Under the pieces are notes generated by a model. It saw nothing but the letters and a program-made list of their open reading frames with translations. It was not told where the DNA came from and ran no database searches. Shown here one piece after another: positions 1-7,986 of a DNA stretch of 64,000 bases (within the stretch, counting starts at the first letter, position 1; each line of letters opens with the position of its first letter). A program made the translations under genes and the position numbers. The stretch spans positions 30,315 through 94,314 of the forward strand of contig NZ_QIBX01000009.1 in NCBI RefSeq assembly GCF_003725995.1. Direction: 5' to 3'. The DNA comes from Slackia equolifaciens. GTDB taxonomy: Bacteria; Actinomycetota; Coriobacteriia; Coriobacteriales; Eggerthellaceae.

Positions 1-894
1 ATCCATGCGAAAACACGTTGCCGCATTAATGGTCACCATCTGTATTGCCCGCACGGCCGGAATACCACACGCAACAGCAACACGCAAAATGCGATCCAAA
101 TGCCCCTCTTCCACAATGGTGTACGGATGCAAGTCGTCAGAAACTAAGTTTGCAAAGCGAGAATCCACCTTGTTTTCTGTGAGGGCTTTAGCAAGCACGG
201 GCAAATCAAGCCATGCAGAACCATGACGCAACTGCGCGTACATACCCAAGCGCATCTTGTCCAAGGCATCCTCTGCGCGAGTTGATTCATGACAACAGCG
301 CACGCCAGAACCTGCATACGCATTGAGCCCTCTATCTGCTTCAGGGACCGAATAATGGCCTGTAATAACTTTGTCTGCCTTGAGGGTTTCGGCAAGTTCT
401 CCGTGTGCATGGTCAGAACCATTTACCACACCAACGAAATTCATCATTTCGCCAAGTTCAACGACGCTATCCCACGTCATGCTTTCGCGAATTTCGTCTG
501 GTCCAATGACGGATCCCGTATCTTCAAATCCTGGCACGGCTGGCACACAAGACGGCGTGGTAACCATAGCTTTAAGCGGCGTGTTTTTGGCATCTTCCAA
601 CATCGCCTGCACACCCTCAAGCCCAAGCACGTTGGCAATCTCATGAGGATCCCAATAAATGCCCACCGTGCCGTGAGGGATAACAGCACGGGCGTATTCG
701 CCAACACCAACCATGGAGGATTCCACGTGAATATGGCCGCCCAAAAAACCAGGCGCGATATACGCACCTGCTGCATCTATAACTGTTGTGTCCTCGCCAA
801 CACAATGAGCAGCGTTGCCCACATAGGCAATACGACCCTCCACAATGGCAACATCCATGCTGTCCTGGATCTCAGCAGTACATACATTGACCAT
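1..894 (-). CDS. adeC: Adenine deaminase, 5'-truncated, runs off the left edge
   Basis: The minus-strand frame is open from about 894 to base 1 and reads as an adenine deaminase of the amidohydrolase superfamily, which converts adenine to hypoxanthine and ammonia. Visible motifs are GFLGGHIHVESSM (metal-binding H-x-H type), WDPHEIANVLG, TTPSCVPAVPGF and SDDLHPYTIVEEGHLD. The first recognisable residues are MVNVCTAEIQDSMDVAIVEG, which align with the usual 'NG.VVNVFTGEI..DVAI..GRI' stretch. The normal 25-30 N-terminal residues are therefore missing. The break coincides with the start of an AbiEii-like fragment on the other strand, so the gene was cut by a rearrangement and may be inactive. The ATG at 894 is only the first in-frame start after the break and has no obvious ribosome-binding site. 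The 3' end lies outside the window. Confidence 0.8.
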   Translation of the reverse strand, partial: MVNVCTAEIQDSMDVAIVEGRIAYVGNAAHCVGEDTTVIDAAGAYIAPGFLGGHIHVESSMVGVGEYARAVIPHGTVGIYWDPHEIANVLGLEGVQAMLEDAKNTPLKAMVTTPSCVPAVPGFEDTGSVIGPDEIRESMTWDSVVELGEMMNFVGVVNGSDHAHGELAETLKADKVITGHYSVPEADRGLNAYAGSGVRCCHESTRAEDALDKMRLGMYAQLRHGSAWLDLPVLAKALTENKVDSRFANLVSDDLHPYTIVEEGHLDRILRVAVACGIPAVRAIQMVTINAATCFRMD

Positions 895-1576
895 CCTCGA
901 CCTGCTCCGTGACGGAGAAGACCTCAGCCTCATCGCCAACGTTTTCGGTGACGCCAGAAAAACCTATCGCGAGGTTGAAGAACGCGCCTTCGCCGACAAG
1001 GTGGACGAGCTCGGCGGACGTTACGGGCTGCAGAAAAACTGCTCTTTGTACGAAAGGCTAGGAGGATCGAAGTGGCAAACGGCATCCACAAAGCTCCCGC
1101 CGAGTTCGATCATTCGCTGCGTGGTGACGCTTCCGCCCGAAAGGCTCACTCCCGCAAACAGGCTGGACGTGCCGGGGCTCGACGTTCAGGACTATCTCGT
1201 CTATTCGGTCGAGGACCAGCTCGCCGACAAGCTATGCGCGATCATGGAAACTCATCCCGGAGGATGGAGATCGTCCAGGATGAAAGACCTCACAGACGTC
1301 GTCGCGTACGCGCTTACCCAGTCACCATCGTCCGACGGATTAAGCGCGGCAATCGCAAACGAGTGCGCCCGCCGCTCGATGGAAATACCACAAAAATTCA
1401 AAGCCCCTAATGAATGGAAAGTTGGGTACCAGTCTTTCACTCTGAAAGCAAAAACGCCAGAAGAGTACCGGCCGTTTGACCAATCGTGCAGCTTAGCCTC
1501 GAAGTTGTTTGACCCCATATTGAAGGGACAGGCAGGCAACAAGAAGTGGAATCCCGATACCCTGGCATGGAAGTGA
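893..1576 (+). pseudogene. AbiEii/AbiGii-type nucleotidyltransferase toxin, C-terminal fragment
   Basis: The plus-strand frame from about 893 encodes ILDLLRDGEDLSLIANVFGD onward. It contains a stretch typical of AbiEii toxins (YSVEDQLADKLCAIMETH followed by SSRMKDLTDVVAYAL). In the family this lies in the C-terminal half, after the nucleotidyltransferase core. The N-terminal core with its G-G-T/S and D-x-D motifs is absent. Upstream of 893 the same frame merely reads through antisense adenine-deaminase DNA. The piece ends at a normal stop at 1576. No AbiEi antitoxin gene is present. This is best read as a truncated remnant of an abortive-infection or toxin-antitoxin gene left by a recombination event. 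The family call is from motif recognition only. Confidence 0.6.
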
Positions 1577-1599
1577 ACCCGCAATCCGCCCATTCTCAA

Positions 1600-1938
1600 C
1601 GACGCGCATCAGGTCGGAAAGACATGACTTCCCAAAGAATTCGGCAGGGTGCAGCTCGAGAACGTCGCATACGTGAACCTCGACGACAACCCCCCAGGAT
1701 GCACGAACAGTTCGAGCTGGGCTACAACATCCCGCGCATCGTTTCGGCCACTCAGTTCGAAACGGGGGGGGTCGTACCCGAAGGAGGCGCCCTCATCGTC
1801 CTCGACGAGATTCAGGCATGCGGAGGACATCGATGGGAGGATGGCCGCAATCGGATAGGGGCCCCGCCCCCATCAACTTCACGTCGTCGCAGACTCATAT
1901 CCCCGTTGCCAAAAACAGCATTCGATGATATAAATTAG
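1600..1938 (+). pseudogene. Decayed AAA ATPase (DUF4143-type) remnant
   Basis: Pieces of an AAA_14/DUF4143-type ATPase are readable but shift between plus-strand frames. QLENVAYVNLDDN appears in one frame around 1650-1690. RMHEQFELGYNIPRIVSATQ, GGALIVLDEIQAC (a Walker B-like IVLDE) and then a short LHVVADS-like piece appear in another frame to about 1900. There is no single open frame, the Walker A region is broken near 1615-1625, and the C-terminal DUF4143 domain is missing. A run of seven G near 1765 is a probable frameshift site. It is an inactivated accessory gene lying between the AbiEii fragment and the DUF3800 gene. Confidence 0.5.
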
Positions 1939-2011
1939 CCGGTTCTCCGATAGGAGGGCTTCCAAGTGCCGGGGGCGTTTTCCCCGGCTTTCTTTGTATT
2001 AGGGGGGCGAA

Positions 2012-2701
2012 TTGCGCGAGCTCAGCCTGTTCATAGACGAGTCCGGGAGCGACAACCTGAAGGACAGGTACTACCTCCTCACACTCGTGCTCCACGAGCA
2101 GGACGAGGACATATCTGACAGCATCCGCCTATACGAGCGGTCTCTCGCAGAGAAGGGACTGCCCGACATCCCGTTTCATGCTTCCCCGCTCCTGAACGGC
2201 CACGACGGCTACGAGAACATGGAGCCCGCCGACAGGAAGCGGCTCCTCTCGTCGTTTCGGGTGTTCTTCCGTCACATGCCGGTGCGCTACACGTGCATCA
2301 CGCTCAAGACGAAGGAACACGGCGACCTTGATGAGATGACCGCCGCGATGCGGAAGCACCTCGTCGACTTCCTGTTCGACAAGCTGGCGTACTTCCAAGA
2401 CTTCGACGTCGTGAAGATCTACTACGACGACGGCCAGAAGTCGGTCGCAAGAGCGATTCACAAGGCTGTCGACTACGCCCTCGCTAAGGACGCGGTGACA
2501 TACAGGCTCGCGTCTTCCGCCGACTACAGGCTCAGCCAGATTGCGAACTACATCTGCACGATGGAGCTGACCGCCCTCAAGTACGCCGACGAGGTGCCGC
2601 GCCAGGCGTACACCATCGACGTACCTGGCAGCACCAACGGCTTTGCCCACACTTCTGGGCGCATCGCCGGACGCAAGGCAATAGAGATCATCCAGGAATA
2701 A
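2012..2701 (+). CDS. DUF3800 protein fused to the tail of a flavoprotein reductase
   Basis: The 229-aa product starts at TTG 2012 behind an AGGGGGGCG ribosome-binding site. Residues 1-200 look like a DUF3800 protein: LFIDESGS at residues 5-12, YYLLTLVLHEQDEDI, then the acidic KIYYDDGQ and a C-terminal QIANYICTMELTALKYAD. DUF3800 proteins have an RNase H-like fold and often sit near mobile or defence genes, but their function is not established. From about residue 203 the sequence changes to TIDVPGSTNGFAHTSGRIAG. This is not DUF3800-like; it matches the extreme C-terminus of FAD-dependent fumarate-reductase-type enzymes, including the tetrahydrodaidzein reductase later in this window. The gene therefore appears to be a recombination chimera. 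Whether the product is functional is unknown. Confidence 0.7.
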   Translation: MRELSLFIDESGSDNLKDRYYLLTLVLHEQDEDISDSIRLYERSLAEKGLPDIPFHASPLLNGHDGYENMEPADRKRLLSSFRVFFRHMPVRYTCITLKTKEHGDLDEMTAAMRKHLVDFLFDKLAYFQDFDVVKIYYDDGQKSVARAIHKAVDYALAKDAVTYRLASSADYRLSQIANYICTMELTALKYADEVPRQAYTIDVPGSTNGFAHTSGRIAGRKAIEIIQE

Positions 2702-2789
2702 CCGGCTCACTTAAGGCTTGCCTTCCAACCACGAAGCCGTCTTTGGAGCCATGCGCAAAGGGACTGTATCAAATCTAGTGCTACAGCAC

Positions 2790-2821
2790 GGCCCGCCAGG
2801 ATCGAAAGGTCTTGACGGGCC
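2790..2821. terminator. GAAA-loop hairpin between the DUF3800 gene and hydF
   Basis: An inverted repeat with a GGCCCG/CGGGCC base, one mismatch and two G-T pairs gives a stem of about 14 positions closed by a GAAA tetraloop. It sits in the roughly 300-base gap between two convergent genes, so it can serve both as a terminator. A pyrimidine-rich but imperfect tract follows on the plus strand. The rest of the gap shows only four copies of the hexamer GTAGAC (about 2869-2966) and no coding signal. Confidence 0.5.
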
Positions 2822-3007
2822 TCCCTTTCTCTGGCCCCACGCGTCTGTGCGAGTCAAGTTTCGTAGACGCTTTATTCGTCTTTCCCAGAGTTGCAGTAGA
2901 CATCCGGGCTGGAGTTGGCATCGTGTCCGTAGACGCTGGGACTGTTTTCAACACAGGAGCGTAGACAGCGGCATCAAGGCAGGGCGTCTCGCGTCCATCC
3001 CTCCGCC

Positions 3008-4348
3008 TCAGGCCGATCGCGCGCTACCTTCCATGACCTGCTCTGCAACCCACGGGAAGGCGCGGATAGAGCGCTCGAACACTCCCGTGCAGTAGGCGAT
3101 CGTGAGGCCGTAGTTGGACACGGGGACGCCTGCCTCCACGCAGGCCCGAACCCTGGAGAGAACCTGGCGACGCGTGAACATGCAACCCCCGCAGTGGATC
3201 ACCAGATCGTAGTCGCCCAGGTTGGCGGGGAAGTCCGCCCCCCTCACGTTGTCGATGGTCAGGCCCTCCCCCACCCTCTTGCGCAGCAGGCGGGGGATCT
3301 TCACCGTTCCTATGTCCTCCTCGATGGGGTGGTGCGTGCAGGCCTCGGCGATCAGGACGCGGGACTCCTCCGTGAGCCCGGCGATGGCGAGCGTGCCCAT
3401 GGCCTGGGTGAGCAGGTCGCCCTTGTTGCGGGCAAACGCAACGGAGAACCCTGTCAACGGGATGCTGTCTGGCACCATGGCCGCAACGCTGCCGAAGGCT
3501 TGGGAATCTGTCACCACCAAGGCGGGGGGCTCCTCGAGAGCCGCTAGGGCTGCCGGCAGCTCGGTGTCCCGGACGCAAAGCGGGATGCAGCCGCCGTCGA
3601 GCAGGTCGCGTATGGTCTGCACCTGCGGCAGGATGAGCCTTCCGCGCGGCGCCTCCTTGTCGATGGGGATCACGAGGACAACCACGGAGCCAGCCGGCAC
3701 GATGTCGGAGAGGATCGCGGGGGCGTTCACGAAACTGTCGGGCGCGTTGTCGAGCAGCGCCTGCCTGAGCTCGGCGACGCCCTTGCGCTCAGATGCCGCC
3801 ATGCAGACAGCCGGCAGGCCCCTGGCCGCCGCGGGGATGCCCTCGCGGCACAGCTCCATCAAGCCGTCTGCCCCGCCGGCCGCATGCAGGGGCAGCAGGT
3901 CCGTTTTGTTGAAGACCAGGATGACGGGGATGCCCTCATCCTGCAGCTTGGCGAGGATGCGGTCCTCGTACGCCCCCCAGACTCCGGCCTCCGTCACGAG
4001 AACGCCCATGTCGCAGCGGCTGTACACCTGCTCGGTGCGCTCGATGCGCAGCCTGCCGACCTCTCCCTCGTCGTCGATGCCGGCAGTGTCGACGAAGAGA
4101 ACGGGGCCCAGGGGCAGCAGCTCCATGGGCTTGTCCACAGGGTCCGTGGTGGTGCCGGCATAGTCGCTCACTATGCTTGCCTGCTGGTTCGTGATGGCGT
4201 TCAGCACGCTGGACTTGCCCACGTTGCGGCGCCCGAACAGGCCTATGCCCAGCCTCGAGCCCCGAGGCGCCCGCATCAGGGCGTCCCCGCTCTCGCGCAC
4301 GCTTGTAGCCTCTGAGCGGCTGCCCTCCCGGCTCTCAGTCTTCACCAT
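3008..4348 (-). CDS. hydF: [FeFe]-hydrogenase maturation GTPase HydF
   Basis: HydF is the GTPase scaffold on which the 2Fe subcluster of the H-cluster is assembled before transfer to the hydrogenase. The 446-aa product has an N-terminal GTPase domain (P-loop GRRNVGKSS near residue 42, DTAGIDDEG as G3, NKTD as G4). Its C-terminal iron-sulfur ligands CTHHP and HCGGCMF form the CxH...HCxxC pattern of the family. I chose the ATG at 4348 because GGAG lies eight bases upstream and the longer frame back to 4486 overlaps hydE without a binding site. It is the last gene of the hydG-hydE-hydF block and is transcribed leftward with the equol genes. Confidence 0.93.
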   Translation of the reverse strand: MVKTESREGSRSEATSVRESGDALMRAPRGSRLGIGLFGRRNVGKSSVLNAITNQQASIVSDYAGTTTDPVDKPMELLPLGPVLFVDTAGIDDEGEVGRLRIERTEQVYSRCDMGVLVTEAGVWGAYEDRILAKLQDEGIPVILVFNKTDLLPLHAAGGADGLMELCREGIPAAARGLPAVCMAASERKGVAELRQALLDNAPDSFVNAPAILSDIVPAGSVVVLVIPIDKEAPRGRLILPQVQTIRDLLDGGCIPLCVRDTELPAALAALEEPPALVVTDSQAFGSVAAMVPDSIPLTGFSVAFARNKGDLLTQAMGTLAIAGLTEESRVLIAEACTHHPIEEDIGTVKIPRLLRKRVGEGLTIDNVRGADFPANLGDYDLVIHCGGCMFTRRQVLSRVRACVEAGVPVSNYGLTIAYCTGVFERSIRAFPWVAEQVMEGSARSA

Positions 4349-4404
4349 GGTATCCACTCCAATCGTGTCAGTCCCCTTCGCGGGCGCTCCTGGGCGGGGC
4401 GTGC

Positions 4405-5466
4405 TCAGCCCACCAGGGAGTCCCCGCGACCGACGACGAGCTCGTATCCGATGCGTGCCATCCGCGCCTGCAGGCAGAACCTGCACTCGGCTGCCTCCTC
4501 GCCGGTGCTGATCTTGTTGTCATAGAGGTCGTAGTCCTTCCTGTGCTCGACCGGCGAGAGGTTGGGCATCACCACGTTGGCGCCGGACAGGATGCCCTGT
4601 TCCCTGCCCTTCGGGTCGATGGTGCCGAGCGCGGTTGTCGCCGGGATCAGCGCCTTGGGATGCGCGAGCCTCAGGCACGCGAGCATGAAGAGCGTAAGCT
4701 CGAGGCTGCCGGCCTGTTCACCTGCGTACATGGTGTGGCGGTGCGGGATGAACGGCCCGATGCCGATCATGTGGGGCTGCAGGTAATGCAGGAAATCCAT
4801 GTCGCGCGCAAGCTGCTCTGCGGTCTGCCCCGGCGAGCCCACCATGAAGCCGCTACCCACCTGATAGCCGATCTCGCGCAGGGTGAAGAGGCACTTGTGC
4901 CTTCGGAAGGGACTCATCTCCTGCGGGTGCAGGCTCCTGTAGTGCAGGTGGTCGGCGGTCTCGTGGCGCAGCAGGTAGCGCCCCGCCCCGGCGTCGAAAA
5001 GTGCCTGGTAGCTCTCGCGGCTGCGCTCCCCCATTGAAAGCGTGATGGCGCAGTCGGGGAAGGCCCCGTGGATCCGGGCGACCAGCGGCACTAAGCGCTC
5101 GTCGCTGAAGAAGAGATCCTCCCCGCCTTGAAGCACGAAGGTCCTGAAACCAAGCTTGTAGCCCTCCCTGCAGCACGCCATGACCTGCTCGTCGCTCAGC
5201 CTGTAGCGCACCGCGTTGTTGTTCGAGCGGCGGATGCCGCAGTAATAGCAGTTGTTCTTGCAGTAGCTCGAGAGCTCGATGAGGCCGCGGGTGTATACCT
5301 TGCGGCCGTAGTGCTCGTCTCGCACCGCGCGGGCCCGCTCGCGGATGCAGGCGGCGCTCTCCGGGGTCCTGCCCCCGATGAGCTCCACCCACTCCCCTTC
5401 TTCGAGCCTCCGCTGCTCCTCCAGCTTGTCGATGAGCTGCTGCTGCCTCCTCAGCGCGTCTGACAT
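4405..5466 (-). CDS. hydE: [FeFe]-hydrogenase maturation radical SAM protein HydE
   Basis: HydE is a radical S-adenosylmethionine enzyme that works with HydG to build the organometallic precursor of the H-cluster. The product (about 353 aa) carries the radical SAM cluster motif CKNNCYYCGIRRSN (CxxxCxxC). It also has the barrel signature LQGGED and the tail CRFCLQARMARIGYELV. The ATG at 5466 is preferred; an in-frame GTG two codons upstream (5472) is possible. The start lies only about ten bases from the hydG stop, and hydF follows at a gap of roughly 55 bases, consistent with one operon. Confidence 0.93.
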   Translation of the reverse strand: MSDALRRQQQLIDKLEEQRRLEEGEWVELIGGRTPESAACIRERARAVRDEHYGRKVYTRGLIELSSYCKNNCYYCGIRRSNNNAVRYRLSDEQVMACCREGYKLGFRTFVLQGGEDLFFSDERLVPLVARIHGAFPDCAITLSMGERSRESYQALFDAGAGRYLLRHETADHLHYRSLHPQEMSPFRRHKCLFTLREIGYQVGSGFMVGSPGQTAEQLARDMDFLHYLQPHMIGIGPFIPHRHTMYAGEQAGSLELTLFMLACLRLAHPKALIPATTALGTIDPKGREQGILSGANVVMPNLSPVEHRKDYDLYDNKISTGEEAAECRFCLQARMARIGYELVVGRGDSLVG

Positions 5467-5476
5467 GAGCACCCGC

Positions 5477-6901
5477 CTAGAACCTCAGATCCCTCGCGCC
5501 GCCCCTGATGGCGTCGAGGTTGCGCAGGATCTGCCCGCGCATCCTCGACTGCCTGATGGTGGGGCTCTCGAGCTCGCGCTCCACGAGCGCCTCGCCGGCC
5601 TCGCGCACCGCAGGCGACGCGTAGTCGATGAGGTACTCCTCGAGGGTCATGAGGGCGTTGGGGTGGCAGAAGGCGGAAATCTGCTCTGCCTTGCACACCT
5701 CCATGAAGCGCTCTCCCTGGCGCCCCGCGCGGTAGCAGGCGGTGCAGAAGCTGGGGATGTAGCCCAGCTCGATGAGCCAGCCCATCACCTCGTCGAGCGA
5801 GCGGTTGTCGTTCACCTCGAACTGGCTCGTGCTCAAGTCCTCGGGCTCCGGCTCCAGGTAGCCGCCCACGCTCGTGCGCGAGCCTCCGCTGATCTGCGAG
5901 ACGCCCAGCTCGAGCAGGCGCTCCCGGCACGCCCTGCTCTCGCGCGTGGAGACAATCATGCCGGTGTAGGGCACGGCGATGCGGATGCAGGCGACGATTT
6001 TCATGAAGGCGTCGTCCGGCACGCCGTTGTCGAAGGCGCCTGGGTCGATGTCGTCTGCCCTGCGGATGCGCGGGACGCTGATGGTGTGGGGACCCACCCC
6101 GAAGGCGGCCTCCAGGTGCTCGGCGTGCATGAGCAGCCCCGCGAACTCATAGTCGTAGCCCTCGAGGCCGAAGAGAACGCCCAGGCCGACGTCGTCGATG
6201 CCGCCTTGCATGGCGCGGTCGTGCGCCTCCGTGTGCCAGGCGTAGTCGTGCTTGGGGCCGCTGGGGTGCAGTCGCTCGTAGCTCTCGCGGTTGTAGGTCT
6301 CCTGGAACAGGATGTAGGTGCCGATCTCGGCCTTTTTCAGCCTGCGGTAGTTCTCGACCGTGGTGGCGGCGATGTTGACGTTGGCGCGGCGGATCGAGCC
6401 ATTCTCGTGCTTGACGGAGTAGATGGTCTCAAGGCTCTCGAGCACGTACTCGATGGGGTTTTCCACGGGGTGCTCGCCCAGCTCGATGGCCAAGCGCTTG
6501 TGCCCCATGTCCTGAAGGGCGCGCACCTCGGCGGCGATCTCCTCCTGCGTGAGCTTCTTGCGCGGGATGTGCCTATTCTGGGCGTGGTAGGGGCAGTACA
6601 CGCAGCCGTTGACGCAGTAGTTTGAGAGGTACAGCGGGGCGAAGAGTACGATGCGGTTGCCGTAGTAGGCCTGCTTGATGTCGCGCGCGATCTGGAAGAC
6701 CCTCTGCGTGCGCTCCTCGTCGTGGCAGGCGAGCAGGACGCTGGCCTCGCGGTGCGTCAGGCCCTTCATCTTGGATGCCTTCTCCAAGATCGCGTCGACG
6801 AGCGCCAGGTCCTGGGAGGCGCGCTCGGCGTACTCGAGCGTGTCGAGTATCTCCTGGTGGTTGATGAATTCGTCTGCATGGGGTGATGCTGCGTCGTACA
6901 T
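5477..6901 (-). CDS. hydG: [FeFe]-hydrogenase maturation radical SAM protein HydG
   Basis: HydG is a tyrosine lyase that makes the CO and cyanide ligands of the H-cluster. The 474-aa product has the N-terminal radical SAM motif CVNGCVYCPYH and the C-terminal second-cluster motif CTACYRAGRQGERF...CH, close to the CX2C...C pattern special to HydG and absent from ThiH. Length and spacing are normal for the family. It begins at an ATG about 30 bases after the NAD kinase stop and is followed almost directly by hydE. All three hydrogenase maturases are present and intact here, so the hydrogenase of this cluster can be matured locally. Confidence 0.93.
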   Translation of the reverse strand: MYDAASPHADEFINHQEILDTLEYAERASQDLALVDAILEKASKMKGLTHREASVLLACHDEERTQRVFQIARDIKQAYYGNRIVLFAPLYLSNYCVNGCVYCPYHAQNRHIPRKKLTQEEIAAEVRALQDMGHKRLAIELGEHPVENPIEYVLESLETIYSVKHENGSIRRANVNIAATTVENYRRLKKAEIGTYILFQETYNRESYERLHPSGPKHDYAWHTEAHDRAMQGGIDDVGLGVLFGLEGYDYEFAGLLMHAEHLEAAFGVGPHTISVPRIRRADDIDPGAFDNGVPDDAFMKIVACIRIAVPYTGMIVSTRESRACRERLLELGVSQISGGSRTSVGGYLEPEPEDLSTSQFEVNDNRSLDEVMGWLIELGYIPSFCTACYRAGRQGERFMEVCKAEQISAFCHPNALMTLEEYLIDYASPAVREAGEALVERELESPTIRQSRMRGQILRNLDAIRGGARDLRF

Positions 6902-6931
6902 TGCCTTTCCTTCTCTCTGCTTCAGGCGCCG

Positions 6932-7813
6932 CTATTGCATGAGGAAAACGTTTGAGAACCGCTTATAGAAGCCCTCTCCCCGCTGTCGGAGGAGCTCTGC
7001 CGTCAGCGCGCTGTTGCGCACGCGCACTCTATCGACCGGCTGGCAGGGGGTCTGCAGCTCTCCGTCGAGCTGTATGGACGGGTCGTCTTCCAAGCCCTCC
7101 CTGCAGGGGCGCAGGTCGATGTCCACCCAATCGTCCTGCCCCGTGACAATAGGGCGCGAGGCGAGGGCGTGAACTGCGATGGGGACCACGAGAAGGCCCC
7201 TGTTCGAGGGGGCGACCACGGGGCCTCCGGCAGAGAGCGCATAGGCCGTCGACCCCGTCGAGCTCGCAACCACGACCCCGTCTCCGCGCAGGGTGGCGAG
7301 ATGGCAGCCGGAGATGCCCACGGCGCACTCGAGGATGTTCGCGGAGGGCGCCCGGTTCACCGCGACGTCGTTGAGGGCGAAGAGCCTCTGCGGGTATGTT
7401 CCCTCGGCGCCATGCTGCAGCTCGACTTCCAGGCAAGGGAGCTTCTCGACCTGGCATTCCCCGGCCAGGGCGGAATCTATGAGGGAGGTGTCGCTCGCAT
7501 CCCCCCGGTTGGAGAGAAAGCCCAGGTGGCCGTAGTTCATGCCGAGGATGGGGATGCCGAGCAGGACCGCCAGGCGGGAGGCGCGCAGGATCGAGCCGTC
7601 TCCCCCGAGGACAACCATGAAGGAGAACGCCTCGCGCAGGCGCGTGTCCTGCAGGATGCCGGGGCTCTCCGCGTGCACCTGCGCGCAGTCCGGCATCTCT
7701 TCCAAGGTCATGGCCTCGAAGCTGTGGCGGCGCTTGCGGAGGTACGTGCACAGGCTCACCGCTGCCTGGCTTGCCCGCTTGTTCTTTTGACAGTAGACGA
7801 CGAGGACGCGCAT
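6932..7813 (-). CDS. nadK: NAD kinase
   Basis: The product (293 aa) is an ATP-dependent NAD kinase that makes NADP. It shows the GGDG motif (VVLGGDGSILRASR, about residues 70-83), the conserved NYGHLGFL, and the Gly-rich SSTGSTAYALSAGGP loop that binds NAD. The ATG at 7813 was chosen because GGAAAGG lies about 10 bases upstream; the longer frame to 7843 has no binding site. NAD kinase is normally a single housekeeping gene elsewhere in the chromosome. Its place between a hydrogenase and the hydrogenase maturases is unusual and suggests a dedicated NADP(H) supply for the neighbouring reductases, which is inference. Confidence 0.9.
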   Translation of the reverse strand: MRVLVVYCQKNKRASQAAVSLCTYLRKRRHSFEAMTLEEMPDCAQVHAESPGILQDTRLREAFSFMVVLGGDGSILRASRLAVLLGIPILGMNYGHLGFLSNRGDASDTSLIDSALAGECQVEKLPCLEVELQHGAEGTYPQRLFALNDVAVNRAPSANILECAVGISGCHLATLRGDGVVVASSTGSTAYALSAGGPVVAPSNRGLLVVPIAVHALASRPIVTGQDDWVDIDLRPCREGLEDDPSIQLDGELQTPCQPVDRVRVRNSALTAELLRQRGEGFYKRFSNVFLMQ

Positions 7814-7986
7814 TTCCGAGACCTTTCCGAGGGCTTTGTGCATTCGCAGCGGGGACGGCAGGGTTGGATGACCGCCCCCGACTGCGCTGCCGGGGCAGTC
7901 TTGTTGGACGGCGGCACGCTGCGCCCGGAATGGCAGCGCACCGCGCGATGTGTCAAGGTGCCGTCAGCACGGCGGCAGCCGGGAGC

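Noticed and set aside
2869..2966. Four GTAGAC hexamers as a CRISPR-like or regulatory array
   Set aside because: Only six bases are shared and the spacing is irregular; chance in GC-rich non-coding DNA is likely.
7844..7986. A separate promoter before the NAD kinase
   Set aside because: A TTGACA at 7951-7956 (minus) has no matching -10 box; the genes are more simply read as one operon.
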